Shown in pieces: positions 8,005 through 17,284 of a DNA stretch of 43,359 bases; positions within the stretch are counted from its first letter, which is position 1, and every line of letters starts with the position of its first letter. The stretch is from the NCBI GenBank assembly GCA_000769715.1, contig JROS01000018.1, positions 1 to 43,359 on the forward strand. The letters are read 5' to 3'. Under the pieces are notes generated by a model. That model did no database searches and had not been told where the DNA came from. It saw only the letters and a list, made by a program, of their open reading frames with translations. The position numbers were made by a program, and so were the translations under genes. The DNA comes from Desulfobulbus sp. Tol-SR (lineage in GTDB: Bacteria; Desulfobacterota; Desulfobulbia; Desulfobulbales; Desulfocapsaceae).

Positions 8005-9885
8005 ATGGAGTTTGACAGCAACTGGCAGGAACAGTACGCAGGGATGGTGCGCAGTCCGGAGAAGGCCCTCAAGGAGGTCCGCTCCGGACAGCGGGTCTTC
8101 ATCGGCACCGGCTGCGGCGAGCCGACCGAGCTGGTCAAGGCGCTGACCGCCAGGGCGGGCGAGCTCTCCGACGTCGAGATCATCCAGCTCTTCACCAAGG
8201 GCGACGCCTCCTATGCCCAGAGGAAATACGCCGACTGTTTCCGGCTCAATTCCTTCTTCATCGGCCAGAACGTCCGCAACATGATCCAGGAGGGCCTGGG
8301 CAGCTATACCCCCATCCTCCTGTCGAATATCCCCCACCTGTTCAACACCGGCCTGCTGCCGATCGACGTGGCCCTGATCCAGACCACCCCGCCGAACAGG
8401 CACGGCAAGGTCAGTCTCGGCATCTCCGTCGATATCGTCAAGAGCGCCACCGAGAACGCCTCGCTGATCATCGCCCAGGTCAACCCGCAGATGCCCTGGA
8501 CCCAGGGCGACAGCGTCATCGACATCTACGATATCGACATCCTGGTGCCGGCCGATGTGCCGCTGATCGAGAGGGAGGATGAATCGACGCATGAGATCAG
8601 CCGGATGATCGGCCGCAATATCGCCACCCTCGTCCCCGACGGGGCGACGATCCAGTTCGGTCTCGGCCGGATGCAGGGTCTCGGCCGCCTCCCCCACGCG
8701 ACGATGGAATTCCTCGCGGACAAGAAGGACCTCGGCATCCACAGCGAGATGATCACCAACTCGATCCTCGCCCTGATCCGCTCCGGCGCCGTCAACGGCT
8801 CCCGCAAGTCGAGCGACCGCGGCCGGATCGTCACCAGTTTCTGCATGGGGACCAAGGAGCTGTACGATGCCGTCAACGACAACCCCCTGTTCTGCTTCCG
8901 CCCGACCGAATACGTCAACGACTTCCGGGTGATCAGCCAGCAGACGCGGATGGTGGCGATCAACATGGCCCAGGAGATCGACCTCACCGGCCAGATCTGC
9001 TCCGATTCCCAGGCCGGCATGCTCTACTCGGGCATCGGCGGCCTGGTCGATTTCAACCGCGGCGCCACCGTCAGCAAGGAAGGCAAGAGCATCGTCGCCC
9101 TGCCCTCGACCAACCTCGAAGGCACCCGCTCCAACATCATGACCCAGCTCAGTCCCGGCTCCGGCGTCTCGATCACCCGCGGCGCCGTCTCCTACGTCGT
9201 CACCGAATACGGCGTGGCCTATCTCTACGGCAAGAGCGTGCAGGAGCGAGTCATGGCCCTGATCGCCATCGCCCACCCGAATTTCCGCGAACAGCTGTTC
9301 CGCGAGGCCATCGAGGCCCATTATATCCGTCCGGATATGGCCAGGGTCGGTGACAAGATCGTCCTGCCGACCGACGAGACGATGCGCACCGTCCTCCTGC
9401 TCGAGGACGGCACCCAGATGACCATCCGCTCGATCCAGCCGACCGACGAGCCGCTGATGCGCGACCTGGTCTATACCCTGTCGCGGGAGACCATCTACTA
9501 CCGCTTCATGAGCAGCCAGGTGGCCTTCAGCCATCGCCAGATCCAGGATTTCGTCTACGTCGACCACCGCAAGGACGTGGCCATCGTCGGCACCGTCCCC
9601 GAGGCCCACGGCGAGGATATCATCGCCGTCGGCCGCTATTACCTCGACGAGAAGACCAACCGGGCCGAGGTCGCCTTCGTCGTCCGCGACGACTGGCAGG
9701 GCAAGCGCATCGGCACCTTCCTGTTCAAGCACCTGACCGACCTGGCCAAGCGCAACGGCATCGCCGGCTTCACCGCCGAGGTCCTGCGCGACAATATCCG
9801 CATGCAGACGATCTTCAACCACTCCGGCCACAGGGTCCAGACCCGGCTGCAGGAAGGCGTCTACAGCTTCGTCATCGATTTCTGA
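8005..9885 (+). CDS. Acetyl-CoA hydrolase/CoA-transferase fused to a GNAT acetyltransferase domain
   Basis: A 626-residue two-part enzyme. Residues ~1-440 are a class I CoA-transferase/acetyl-CoA hydrolase of the 4-hydroxybutyrate CoA-transferase type; Glu248 in IHSEMI is the likely catalytic glutamate that carries CoA. Residues ~455-626 are a GNAT domain with the acetyl-CoA-binding RDDWQGKRIGTFL motif. It resembles the GNAT tail of Pat-type protein lysine acetyltransferases (start: LLEDGTQMTIRSIQPTDEP). The fusion is known in other Desulfobacterota, but the acceptor of the GNAT half is not established to my knowledge. The ribosome site is AAGGTG. Coupled with the upstream ADP-forming synthetase, it likely exchanges CoA between acetate and other acids. 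Confidence 0.88.
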   Translation: MEFDSNWQEQYAGMVRSPEKALKEVRSGQRVFIGTGCGEPTELVKALTARAGELSDVEIIQLFTKGDASYAQRKYADCFRLNSFFIGQNVRNMIQEGLGSYTPILLSNIPHLFNTGLLPIDVALIQTTPPNRHGKVSLGISVDIVKSATENASLIIAQVNPQMPWTQGDSVIDIYDIDILVPADVPLIEREDESTHEISRMIGRNIATLVPDGATIQFGLGRMQGLGRLPHATMEFLADKKDLGIHSEMITNSILALIRSGAVNGSRKSSDRGRIVTSFCMGTKELYDAVNDNPLFCFRPTEYVNDFRVISQQTRMVAINMAQEIDLTGQICSDSQAGMLYSGIGGLVDFNRGATVSKEGKSIVALPSTNLEGTRSNIMTQLSPGSGVSITRGAVSYVVTEYGVAYLYGKSVQERVMALIAIAHPNFREQLFREAIEAHYIRPDMARVGDKIVLPTDETMRTVLLLEDGTQMTIRSIQPTDEPLMRDLVYTLSRETIYYRFMSSQVAFSHRQIQDFVYVDHRKDVAIVGTVPEAHGEDIIAVGRYYLDEKTNRAEVAFVVRDDWQGKRIGTFLFKHLTDLAKRNGIAGFTAEVLRDNIRMQTIFNHSGHRVQTRLQEGVYSFVIDF

Positions 9886-9893
9886 CCGCCCGA

Positions 9894-9927
9894 TGCCGCA
9901 TCTCCGCACCTCGCCGGGGATGCGGCA
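9894..9927 (+). terminator. Hairpin after CoA-transferase/GNAT gene
   Basis: TGCCGCATC (9894-9902) and GATGCGGCA (9919-9927) form a perfect 9-bp stem with a 16-base loop, 8 bases after the stop codon. There is no T-tract, so either factor-assisted termination or an mRNA 3' stabiliser is possible. Confidence 0.4.
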
Positions 9928-9980
9928 CTCCACCCCGGGCGCCATCGTCCCGGACCTTCCCCTCGGGCCGGGCAGCACCG

Positions 9981-9994
9981 CAGCCCCGGGGCTG
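9981..9994. repeat. 14-bp perfect palindrome upstream of citramalate synthase
   Basis: CAGCCCCGGGGCTG is fully self-complementary. It sits about 150 bases before the cimA start, followed by TTGACG at 10006-10011. It could be a protein-binding site, but a GC-rich genome makes such palindromes easy to find by chance. Confidence 0.3.
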
Positions 9995-10145
9995 ACAGCA
10001 GGGAATTGACGGGGAGAAAAGAGAACTGTTTGCTTTTCCGCAAATCCTTCTTACTATTGTTGGCTTCACCGGCGATGAGACGGGGAGCGGCCGGATTGCG
10101 CCCTGCGCTCAGGTTTTGAGACGAGCACCGAACAACGAGGAAGCC

Positions 10146-11738
10146 ATGGGCAGAACGATAGAAATCTACGACACAACGCTGCGGGACGGCACCCAGGCCG
10201 AAAATTTCAACATCTCGGTCGAGGACAAGATCCGGATCGCCCAGGCCCTCGACCGCCTGGGCATCGATTTCATCGAGGGGGGATGGCCGGGGGCAAATCC
10301 CGTCTCGGTCGATTATTTCCAGAAGATCAAAGGGGTAAGCCTGAAGCACGCCAAGGTCGCAGCCTTTGGTTCGACCCGCCATTTCCGCCACAAGGCCGAC
10401 AAGGACCCCAATCTCCTCGCCCTGCTCGACGCCCGCACCCCGGTGATCACGATCTTCGGCAAGAGCTGGGATGTCCACGTCCGCGATGCGCTCCATATCG
10501 GCCTCGAGGACAACCTCCAGATCATCGAAGACTCGCTGGCATTCCTCCGCCCCAGGGTCGAGCACCTGTTCTACGATGCCGAGCACTTCTTCGACGGCTT
10601 CAAAGACAATCCCGACTACGCCCTGGCGACCCTCGGCAAGGCGATCGACGGCGGTGCCGAAACCATCATCCTCTGCGACACCAACGGCGGCACCCTGCCG
10701 CAGGAGCTGCCGCCGATCATCGACCGGGTCAAACAGCATCTCGACGGCTGCAGCCGCAAGGTCAGGCTCGGCATCCACTCCCACAACGATTCGGAAACCG
10801 CCGTCGCCAACTCCCTGCTCGCCGTATCCCTGGGCATCGATCAGATCCAGGGCACGATCAACGGCTTCGGCGAGCGCTGCGGCAACGCCAATCTGACCTC
10901 GATCATCCCCGCCATCGTCTTCAAGATGGGCCTGGCCTGCGAGGTGCGCAAACACATCGACCGGCTCTACACCACCTCGCGCCTGGTCAACGAACTGGCC
11001 AACCTGCCGAACAACCGCTACCAGCCCTACGTCGGCGAATCGGCCTTTGCCCACAAGGGCGGCATCCATGTCAGCGCCGTCAAGCGCAACCCGCTGACCT
11101 ATGAGCACATCGAACCCGACAAGGTCGGCAATATCCGCCGCATCCTGATCTCCGACCAGGCGGGCAGCGCCAACGTCCTCCACAAGGCCAAAAAGTGGGG
11201 GCTGAAGCTGAGCCCCGCCGACCCGCTTCTGGCTACCATCACCAGCGAACTGAAGGAACTGGAGAACCAGGGCTACCAGTACGAGAGCGCCGAGGCCAGC
11301 TTCGAACTGCTGATGCGGCGGGCCCTCGGCCTGCAGCGCAACTACTTCAAGTTCGAGAGCTGGCGGGTGATCATCCACAAGGTCGACGTGGAGCGGGCGC
11401 CAATCACCGAGGCCACCATCCGGCTGTTCGTCGGCGGCGACGAGGTCCATACCGCCTCGATGGGCGACGGCCCGGTCAACGCCCTCGACTGTGCGATGCG
11501 CAAGGCCCTGACCCGGTTCTACCCCTGCCTCGAGGAAATGGTGCTGACCGACTACAAGGTCCGGGTCCTGTCCGGGGAACACGGTACCGAGGCCAAGGTC
11601 CGGGTCCTGATCGAAAGCCGGGACCATACCTGCAGCTGGAGCACCGTTGGGGTCTCGGTCAATATCCTCGAGGCGAGCTGGCAGGCCCTGGTGGACAGCA
11701 TCAATTACAAACTGATGAAGGAAGACAACAGGAAGTAG
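10146..11738 (+). CDS. cimA: Citramalate synthase
   Basis: A 530-residue member of the 2-isopropylmalate/homocitrate/citramalate synthase family, closest to the long citramalate synthase (CimA) class. The N-terminal TIM barrel has DTTLRDGTQAENFNISVEDK (residue ~8 on), the metal-binding HSHND segment and GFGERCGNANL. The C-terminal ~130 residues form the LeuA-type allosteric domain. It condenses pyruvate with acetyl-CoA to (R)-citramalate, the entry to the threonine-independent isoleucine pathway common in Desulfobacterota and Geobacter. The ATG at 10146 has a GAGGAAG site; an ATG 10 codons earlier does not. It stands alone here; leuCD and leuB are not in the window. Isoleucine feedback is expected for the family. 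Confidence 0.92.
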   Translation: MGRTIEIYDTTLRDGTQAENFNISVEDKIRIAQALDRLGIDFIEGGWPGANPVSVDYFQKIKGVSLKHAKVAAFGSTRHFRHKADKDPNLLALLDARTPVITIFGKSWDVHVRDALHIGLEDNLQIIEDSLAFLRPRVEHLFYDAEHFFDGFKDNPDYALATLGKAIDGGAETIILCDTNGGTLPQELPPIIDRVKQHLDGCSRKVRLGIHSHNDSETAVANSLLAVSLGIDQIQGTINGFGERCGNANLTSIIPAIVFKMGLACEVRKHIDRLYTTSRLVNELANLPNNRYQPYVGESAFAHKGGIHVSAVKRNPLTYEHIEPDKVGNIRRILISDQAGSANVLHKAKKWGLKLSPADPLLATITSELKELENQGYQYESAEASFELLMRRALGLQRNYFKFESWRVIIHKVDVERAPITEATIRLFVGGDEVHTASMGDGPVNALDCAMRKALTRFYPCLEEMVLTDYKVRVLSGEHGTEAKVRVLIESRDHTCSWSTVGVSVNILEASWQALVDSINYKLMKEDNRK

Positions 11739-11815
11739 CGTCATGGACGCGGGAACAACGGATCGGCGATCCTTCCTGCCGACGGGTCAGGAAGAAATCA
11801 GGCAGCAGGCCCGGT

Positions 11816-14800
11816 TCAGGTATCTATCAGGTCACTGAGATCGCGACGCAAACGTTCCAGTCCCAGCATGCTCGCCTTGCCGTTGCCGTCGCGGCAGCAC
11901 TGTTCGATTTTCCTCGCCTGTCCGGCGAGTTCACCCAATCCGAGATTGAGCAACGAGCCTTTCATCGAGTGCGCGGCATTTCCCGCCGACTTCAGGTCTG
12001 CCGCCGCCAGGGCATCTGCTCCCCTGGCCAGATCCTGACACAGGGTCGTCGCGGAGGTGGTCAGCAGGGCCTCCGCCTTGTCCTCATCAAGGCTGTACGT
12101 CCGCATCACATGGCTGACGACCTCCTGTCGCAACCCTTTTCTCCCCTCGTCGCAGCCGACCGGCCCCTTCCCCTCGACACAGACTCCGTTTCCTTCACCG
12201 TCGACTGCCCCGGCAAGGGCAGCGGCCACCTGCTCCGGGTTGAAGGGTTTGGTCAGGTAGTCGTCCATACCGGCATCGAGACATCTTTCCCGGTCGCCAC
12301 TCATGGCATGGGCCGTCAGGGCGATGATCTGCACATGGCCGCCGGCAAGCCGGTGCCGCAGCCGTTGGAGCAGATCGGCAGACAGGCCGGTCGGGACGTC
12401 GCCACCGCCTTCGACCATCCGGATCAGCCGGGTGGTGGCACAGCCGTCCATCCCCGGCATCTGGACATCCATCAGCACGACATCGACATCCTGGTCCGCC
12501 AGCGCGTGGAGGGCCCGCATGCCATCGGTCGCGATCAGAACCTCGTGCCCCATGTTGCCAAGGACCATCCGCCCCAGACCCCGATTGGTCTCGTTATCCT
12601 CCACCAGCAGGATCCGCAGCGATCGCGAAGCCCCCCGGCGGGCAAGGTTTGCCTGCTGCCTGACGAAGGATTTTTCGTGTCGATTGGTGCAAACAGGAGC
12701 GAGAAGCGAAAGGTGCTGCCCTTCCCGGGATCGCTTTCCACCGAGATGTCACCGTCCATCAGCTGGCAGAGCATGCGGCCGATCGACAGTCCGAGCCCGG
12801 TATCCCTGATAACGGCGGCCGATGGTGTTGTCCCCCTGGGTGAAACTGTCGAAGATCATTCCCTGGAGTTGTCGATCGATACCGATCCCGGTATCCCTGA
12901 TGACGAAGCGGATCTCAATCTTCCCGCTCTTTTTCCCGCCGCAGGTCACAGCCACCCTGATCCGGCCCTTCTCGGTGAACTTGATGGCATTGCCGAGCAG
13001 ATTGATCAGAATCTGCCGCAGCCGTGACGCATCGCCCCGCACCGGATGCGGAACATCCTGGGCGATCTCGACCTCCATCGCCAGGTGCTTTTCCTTCGCC
13101 AGGCCCCGCATCACCTCGACCGTGGAGCGAACCAGTTCCCACAGATGAAAGGGCTGCTGATCCAGGGTCAGCTGGCCGGCCTCGATCTTCGAAAAATCGA
13201 GGATATCGTTGATGACGGAGAGGAGCGAGTCCGCCGAGACGCTGACCGACTGCAGGAGGCGACGCTGCTGTTCATTTTCGCACGAATCGAGTGCCAGCCG
13301 GCTCATGCCGATAATGGCGTTCATCGATGTCCTGATTTCATGCGACATGTTGGCGAGGAAGGCGCTTTTCGACCGGTCCGAACCTTCCGCCCGGTCGCGG
13401 GCCTCCCGGATCTCCTGCATCCCGGTGTCGATCGTGTCGGCCATCTCATTCAAGGCACAGGTCAGCTCTCCCATCTCGTCACGGCTGCCAACCGCCAGCC
13501 TGGTCTGCAGATACCCTTCCTGGAACCGCCGGATTCCCCGGATCATGTCCTTGATCCTGCCGGTGAGGGTCGATGCCATCCACACGGCGATGCACAGCAC
13601 GACCAGAATCATCACGAAGGTGGAGAGGGTCAGATTCCGGGTAGTGGCGGTGACCAGCCGGCCCATTTGGGCATGGGTCTCATCATGGTCGCGATCCAGC
13701 CGGTCGACATACTCCTCGGCCAGCGCTTCGATCTGTTTTGCCGTTGCCGTGGCCGAGCCGTGGAATTCATCGACATTGGCGCCGATCGTGACATAGCCGA
13801 AGCCCCGCCGGCTCTTGCCGTACATCCCGGTATAGTAGGGGATGGCGGCGGCGGTGTTCAGTTTCCACAGTCTGCTCCAGAAGATGACGAAGGATCCGGA
13901 ACCGCCGTACTGGGTGAGATTGTGCCAACCGACGCACTGCGGTGCGAAATTGAGAAAACGGCAGTCGAGACCAAGCATGCCGGCGGCGGTCAGCTCCTTC
14001 GCCGGCTTTTTCTTCTGCGACTGGTCGAGGAACCGGGGGGCGACGGTTTCGAATTCCCGGTAGGAGCCCCCCTTGTCCCGCCACATCGCGTACAGCTCTT
14101 CACTCAGCCAGGGAACGGCCGGATCGCCGGTCGCCGGGTCGTAGCCGGTGATAAAGTAATCCCGGGGATGGGAGATGTGCGACTCTGGTGATCCCACATG
14201 AAGGCGTAGTTGCCGGTGCCGGCGTCCGAGATCGGCGAATACCGCTCCTCGGTCGGAACGAGATGGTCGGTGAACTCCATCACGTGGGTATGATCGAGGG
14301 CCAGGGTCAGGTAGCCGATCTTCCCGCCATCTCTGAAGACCGGCGTGGCCCAGCGGATGATCCCCTCGAATCGCTTCCCGACCGGGTTTTCCTTGCCGGC
14401 GTATCCGGCCTGTTCCGGCTCGAAGGGAATGCCCCTGGCCTCGGCGCTCTTCTTCGTGTAGGGCCCGTCCAGCGGCGAGGGAATATAGGGCCCGATCACC
14501 TCGGAGACATAGATCTCGCCCTGCCGGAGCCGCTCCAGTTCCGAAAAGTACTTCTCGGCCCGGCACCAGGTGTTTTCCCTCCGCGAGACATCGCTTAAAG
14601 TCTTCGGCAGGAGGTCGGTGGCCGAGACCTTGACCCTTTCCTGCCCTTTCAGGTCGACAAAGGTCATCTCATGGTAGAGCGGGCGGATATCCACCCTGCC
14701 CTGCCGCTCCGGCCGCCGGTAGTGAAAATCTTTGCTGTTGTCGGGATTGTCGGAGGCGACCTCGGGGGTATTGTCGGGGGCCTCGTCCGGCGGCTCCCAG

Positions 14801-15255
14801 GCATCGCCCTTGTCGTTGAGGTGCCACGGCGGATGGAGGATGACCTTGCCGCTCCGGCCGGCAAGAAAAGTGGCAAAGGACTCCGCATCGATCGGCAGTC
14901 GGGCCGCCAGGAGGGTGTCCCGGTCCCGTTCATGGAGAAAGGCGGCGACCGCCCGTGCCGTATCCGTCGTCAGCCGCTCGATGTTTTCCCTGGATTTGAT
15001 ATCGAGGGCCGCGATCGAGCTCTCCGCCGCCATACCGCCGACGGTGCCGATAATGCCGCGGGTCGCCCCGACCATCTCCTCGTATTTCTGCTGAACGGTG
15101 CCGCCCAGATCCCTGATCTGACCGACGGCGAACAAGGCGAGAACCACGAGCGGAATGACCTTGATGAGGACAAAGATGACGATCAGCTTGCCACGGATGC
15201 CCAGGCGAATGCGTTGCTGCCCGATTCCTGCTGCTTGTCGTCGCTCTTCAGCCAT
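11816..15255 (-). pseudogene. Hybrid sensor histidine kinase broken by three frameshifts
   Basis: One long hybrid kinase is spread over three frames. 15255 to ~14180: a transmembrane helix (~residues 24-46) and start of a Cache-like periplasmic sensor. ~14180 to ~12802: rest of the sensor (HPRDYFITGYDP), second membrane helix, HAMP, HisKA (FLANMSHEIRTSMNAIIG) and HATPase up to DTGIGID. ~12802 to 12671: the ATPase G2 end (from MLCQLMDGD). 12671 to 11816: receiver domain (LLVEDN, MDVQMPGMDG, TKPF) and Hpt domain (AAHSMKGS). Shifts: one base missing near 14180, one extra near 12802, and a shortened A5/T5 run at 12671-12675. No extra in-frame stop codons are seen, so the decay is recent or the shifts are sequencing errors. 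No cognate output regulator is adjacent. Confidence 0.8.
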
Positions 15256-15562
15256 CTTGCAGACCTTGACCCATCGATGCTCGCATGACCATGGAATGAG
15301 ATTCGCACTGCCTGGACAACCCTCTCCGGCTCCGGTTGTCTCCAGGCGCTTACGGCACCGTATCGGGTGACGACCGGAGGAGAGCCTTTCCTGCGTTACA
15401 TATCAACTTCCCGCCGGGAATTCTGCCGATTTCTGCATGACCGGCCTTGTTCCCGGATTCTGATCGGCAACCTCGAAAACGGGGAGATGGGGAAGCAACG
15501 CCGTGCCGGTTCAACATGCCCGACTGGACAACACCTGTGCCGGCGCAGGGTCGCAGTGTCCT
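15256..15562. other. Intergenic region without a recognisable gene
   Basis: About 307 bases between the kinase start and the ApbE stop, both on the minus strand. It contains a TTCCCG-C-CGGGAA palindrome at 15408-15420. The small frames here resemble nothing I know. It should hold the kinase promoter, but I see no strong match. Confidence 0.5.
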
Positions 15563-16612
15563 TCAGGGGGCGGCGACGACGAGTTTCACCTTGTCTCTGA
15601 TCCCCTTGGTCATCAGCACCGCACCATCCTTGTCGACGATCACCCCATCCATGCCGAGCCGTTCGAGGGCAGCGATGCCCTTCTGCGGCCCCAGGATGAA
15701 AATGCCGGTGGCGAAGGCATCGGTTGCGGCCGCCGACGGGGCGACGACCGTGACGCTGCGGCAGAGGTCCTGCGGAAATCCGGTCTTCGGGTTGAGGAGA
15801 TGGTGATAGCGGACGCCGTCGGCAAAAAAGTAGCGCTGATAATCTCCCGAGGTCGAGATCGCCCCGCCGTCTAGATGCAGTGTCGCCAGCAGCGCGGTGT
15901 CATCGTCGGCCGATCGTGGGTGCTGGATGCCGATGTTCCAGGGTCGGCCGTCCGGCTGGCGGCCGAAGAGCCGGATGTCGCCGGCGACGGCGACGATCCC
16001 GTCCCTGATACCGTATTCCTCCAGGACGGCGGCGGCCCGGTCGGCCGCGTAGCCCTTGATGATCCCTCCCAGATCGATCTGCACGCCCTTTTTGTCGAGA
16101 TAGACGGTGGAGGCCCCGACGTTGATGACGATATGCCGAAAGCCGATCAGCCCCCTGACCGCATCGATCGATTCCCGGGAGGGGACCTTCTTCTCCTTGA
16201 AATCCCAGAGCCGGACCAGGGGACCGACCGTCACGTCGAACCCGCCCTCGGTCTCTTCGGCGGCATCGACCGCCTTCTGGATGACACCAAGGGTTTCGGT
16301 CGAGACCTTGACCGGGGCGACCCCGGCGTTCCTGTTGATCCGGCTCAGTTCGCTGTCCGGTGCATAGAAGTTGAGCAGCCGGCCGACCCTCTCGAGTTCG
16401 TCGTAGGCGGCATCCATCGCCTCCCTGGCCTTGGTCTCCGAAGGCGAAACCACCGTGATCGTGACCAGGGTGTAGAGGGATGTCCGGCTCTCCCGGAACA
16501 GGCGCTTCCGCTGGCCGACAAAAAAGAAGAGGGCAATCAGCAGGAGGCCGACGACAACGACGGTCAGAGTCCGGAGGAGGGTAGTGCGCGGCATTGGTGC
16601 AATCGGTGCCAT
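15563..16612 (-). CDS. apbE: Membrane-anchored FAD:protein FMN transferase (ApbE)
   Basis: A 349-residue ApbE-family protein. After one N-terminal transmembrane segment (~residues 13-31, TVVVVGLLLIALFFFV) comes the flavin-transferase fold, with DVTVGPLVRLWDF, VDLGGIIKGYAADR, AVAGDIR, ISTSGDYQRYF, HLLNPKTG and TDAFATGIFILG. Family enzymes use Mg and FAD to attach FMN to a threonine of periplasmic or membrane electron-transfer subunits (Rnf, Nqr, flavin reductases). Many ApbE proteins are lipoproteins; this one has no lipobox and is instead a signal-anchored protein. The start at 16612 (or 16594) has no good ribosome site. It follows the small lipoprotein gene by 25 bases. No flavinylation target gene is visible in the window. 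Confidence 0.88.
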   Translation of the reverse strand: MAPIAPMPRTTLLRTLTVVVVGLLLIALFFFVGQRKRLFRESRTSLYTLVTITVVSPSETKAREAMDAAYDELERVGRLLNFYAPDSELSRINRNAGVAPVKVSTETLGVIQKAVDAAEETEGGFDVTVGPLVRLWDFKEKKVPSRESIDAVRGLIGFRHIVINVGASTVYLDKKGVQIDLGGIIKGYAADRAAAVLEEYGIRDGIVAVAGDIRLFGRQPDGRPWNIGIQHPRSADDDTALLATLHLDGGAISTSGDYQRYFFADGVRYHHLLNPKTGFPQDLCRSVTVVAPSAAATDAFATGIFILGPQKGIAALERLGMDGVIVDKDGAVLMTKGIRDKVKLVVAAP

Positions 16613-16637
16613 AGCCAACCGGCGGCGGGGCCCGCCG

Positions 16638-16970
16638 CTAAGGTTTCTCAAAGAAGATATAGGAAGTCGAATAGTCGCTGAACTCGAAATAGACCTTCTT
16701 TTCGTCAGGGTCCACCATGCCGTTGAGATTGGCATCCAGGATGCCATATCCGAAACGGTACGGCCTCTCAGCCTTGCCGTCGGTGGCTGTCGCCGTCGAC
16801 AGCTTGTCGATCTTCAGGAATCGCTTGACCAGCTTGTCGCCGGCATAGACCTCCAGTACTCCGTTCGTGCCGGTCCAGTTCTGGACGGCCCTGCCGAACC
16901 TGTTCTGGGTTTCCTGGGTGCAGGAGGCACAGCCCAGGATCACCACGGCGATGATACAGAAATATTTCAT
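16638..16970 (-). CDS. Small predicted lipoprotein
   Basis: A 110-residue protein with a lipoprotein signal peptide, MKYFCIIAVVILGC, in which ILGC is a plausible lipobox (CASC just after it is the alternative). An AGGAGT site 5 bases before the ATG at 16970 supports this start over a longer frame to 17003. The mature part is soluble, with VLEVYAGDKLVKRFLKIDKL, a DANLNGMVDPDEKKVYFEF segment and an aromatic C-terminus; no family is recognised. It is directly upstream of apbE on the same strand, so a role beside the flavin transferase at the membrane is possible but inferred. Confidence 0.75.
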   Translation of the reverse strand: MKYFCIIAVVILGCASCTQETQNRFGRAVQNWTGTNGVLEVYAGDKLVKRFLKIDKLSTATATDGKAERPYRFGYGILDANLNGMVDPDEKKVYFEFSDYSTSYIFFEKP

Positions 16971-17284
16971 TGCACTCCTAACTCGTGTTCGTTCATTCAT
17001 CACGACACTGGTCCATTCATCCCGGGGTTGCCAGCATCCACTTCACCTGCGACATCCTATCCCACAACCAGCAACACAACAAGCAGTTTCATGCCGCCGG
17101 TCAGCCTGGACGACCGGGATAACCACTGTTCGTCTTCTTGCCTCTTTATTCATTTTCATCTCTGTGGTATCTTACCGCCATTGCCCGCGAACAGAGATAT
17201 CTCCATTCACAGGAATCCGGGATATGGACGGGCAACCGGTGTAACATCATTATTCAACCATTCCTAAATCACATGGAGGACTCG
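16971..17284. other. Divergent intergenic region, lipoprotein/apbE versus mdh
   Basis: 314 bases without a credible gene. On the minus strand TTGTTG-17 bp-TAGGAT (about 17055-17085) is a weak promoter candidate for the lipoprotein-apbE pair. The plus side is AT-rich around 17140-17190, where an mdh promoter would be expected, but no strong match was found. Confidence 0.4.

Noticed and set aside
10283-11104. Plus-strand frame overlapping cimA
   Set aside because: Frame-shadow of citramalate synthase; composition dominated by Arg, Pro and Gln and no family resemblance.
12671-12802. Programmed frameshifting in the hybrid kinase
   Set aside because: Three separate shifts of differing sign, only one at a homopolymer, with no slippery heptamer plus structure at each; decay or sequencing error is simpler.
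15408-15420. TTCCCGCCGGGAA palindrome as a regulator site
   Set aside because: Single short GC-rich palindrome with no promoter next to it; not distinguishable from chance.
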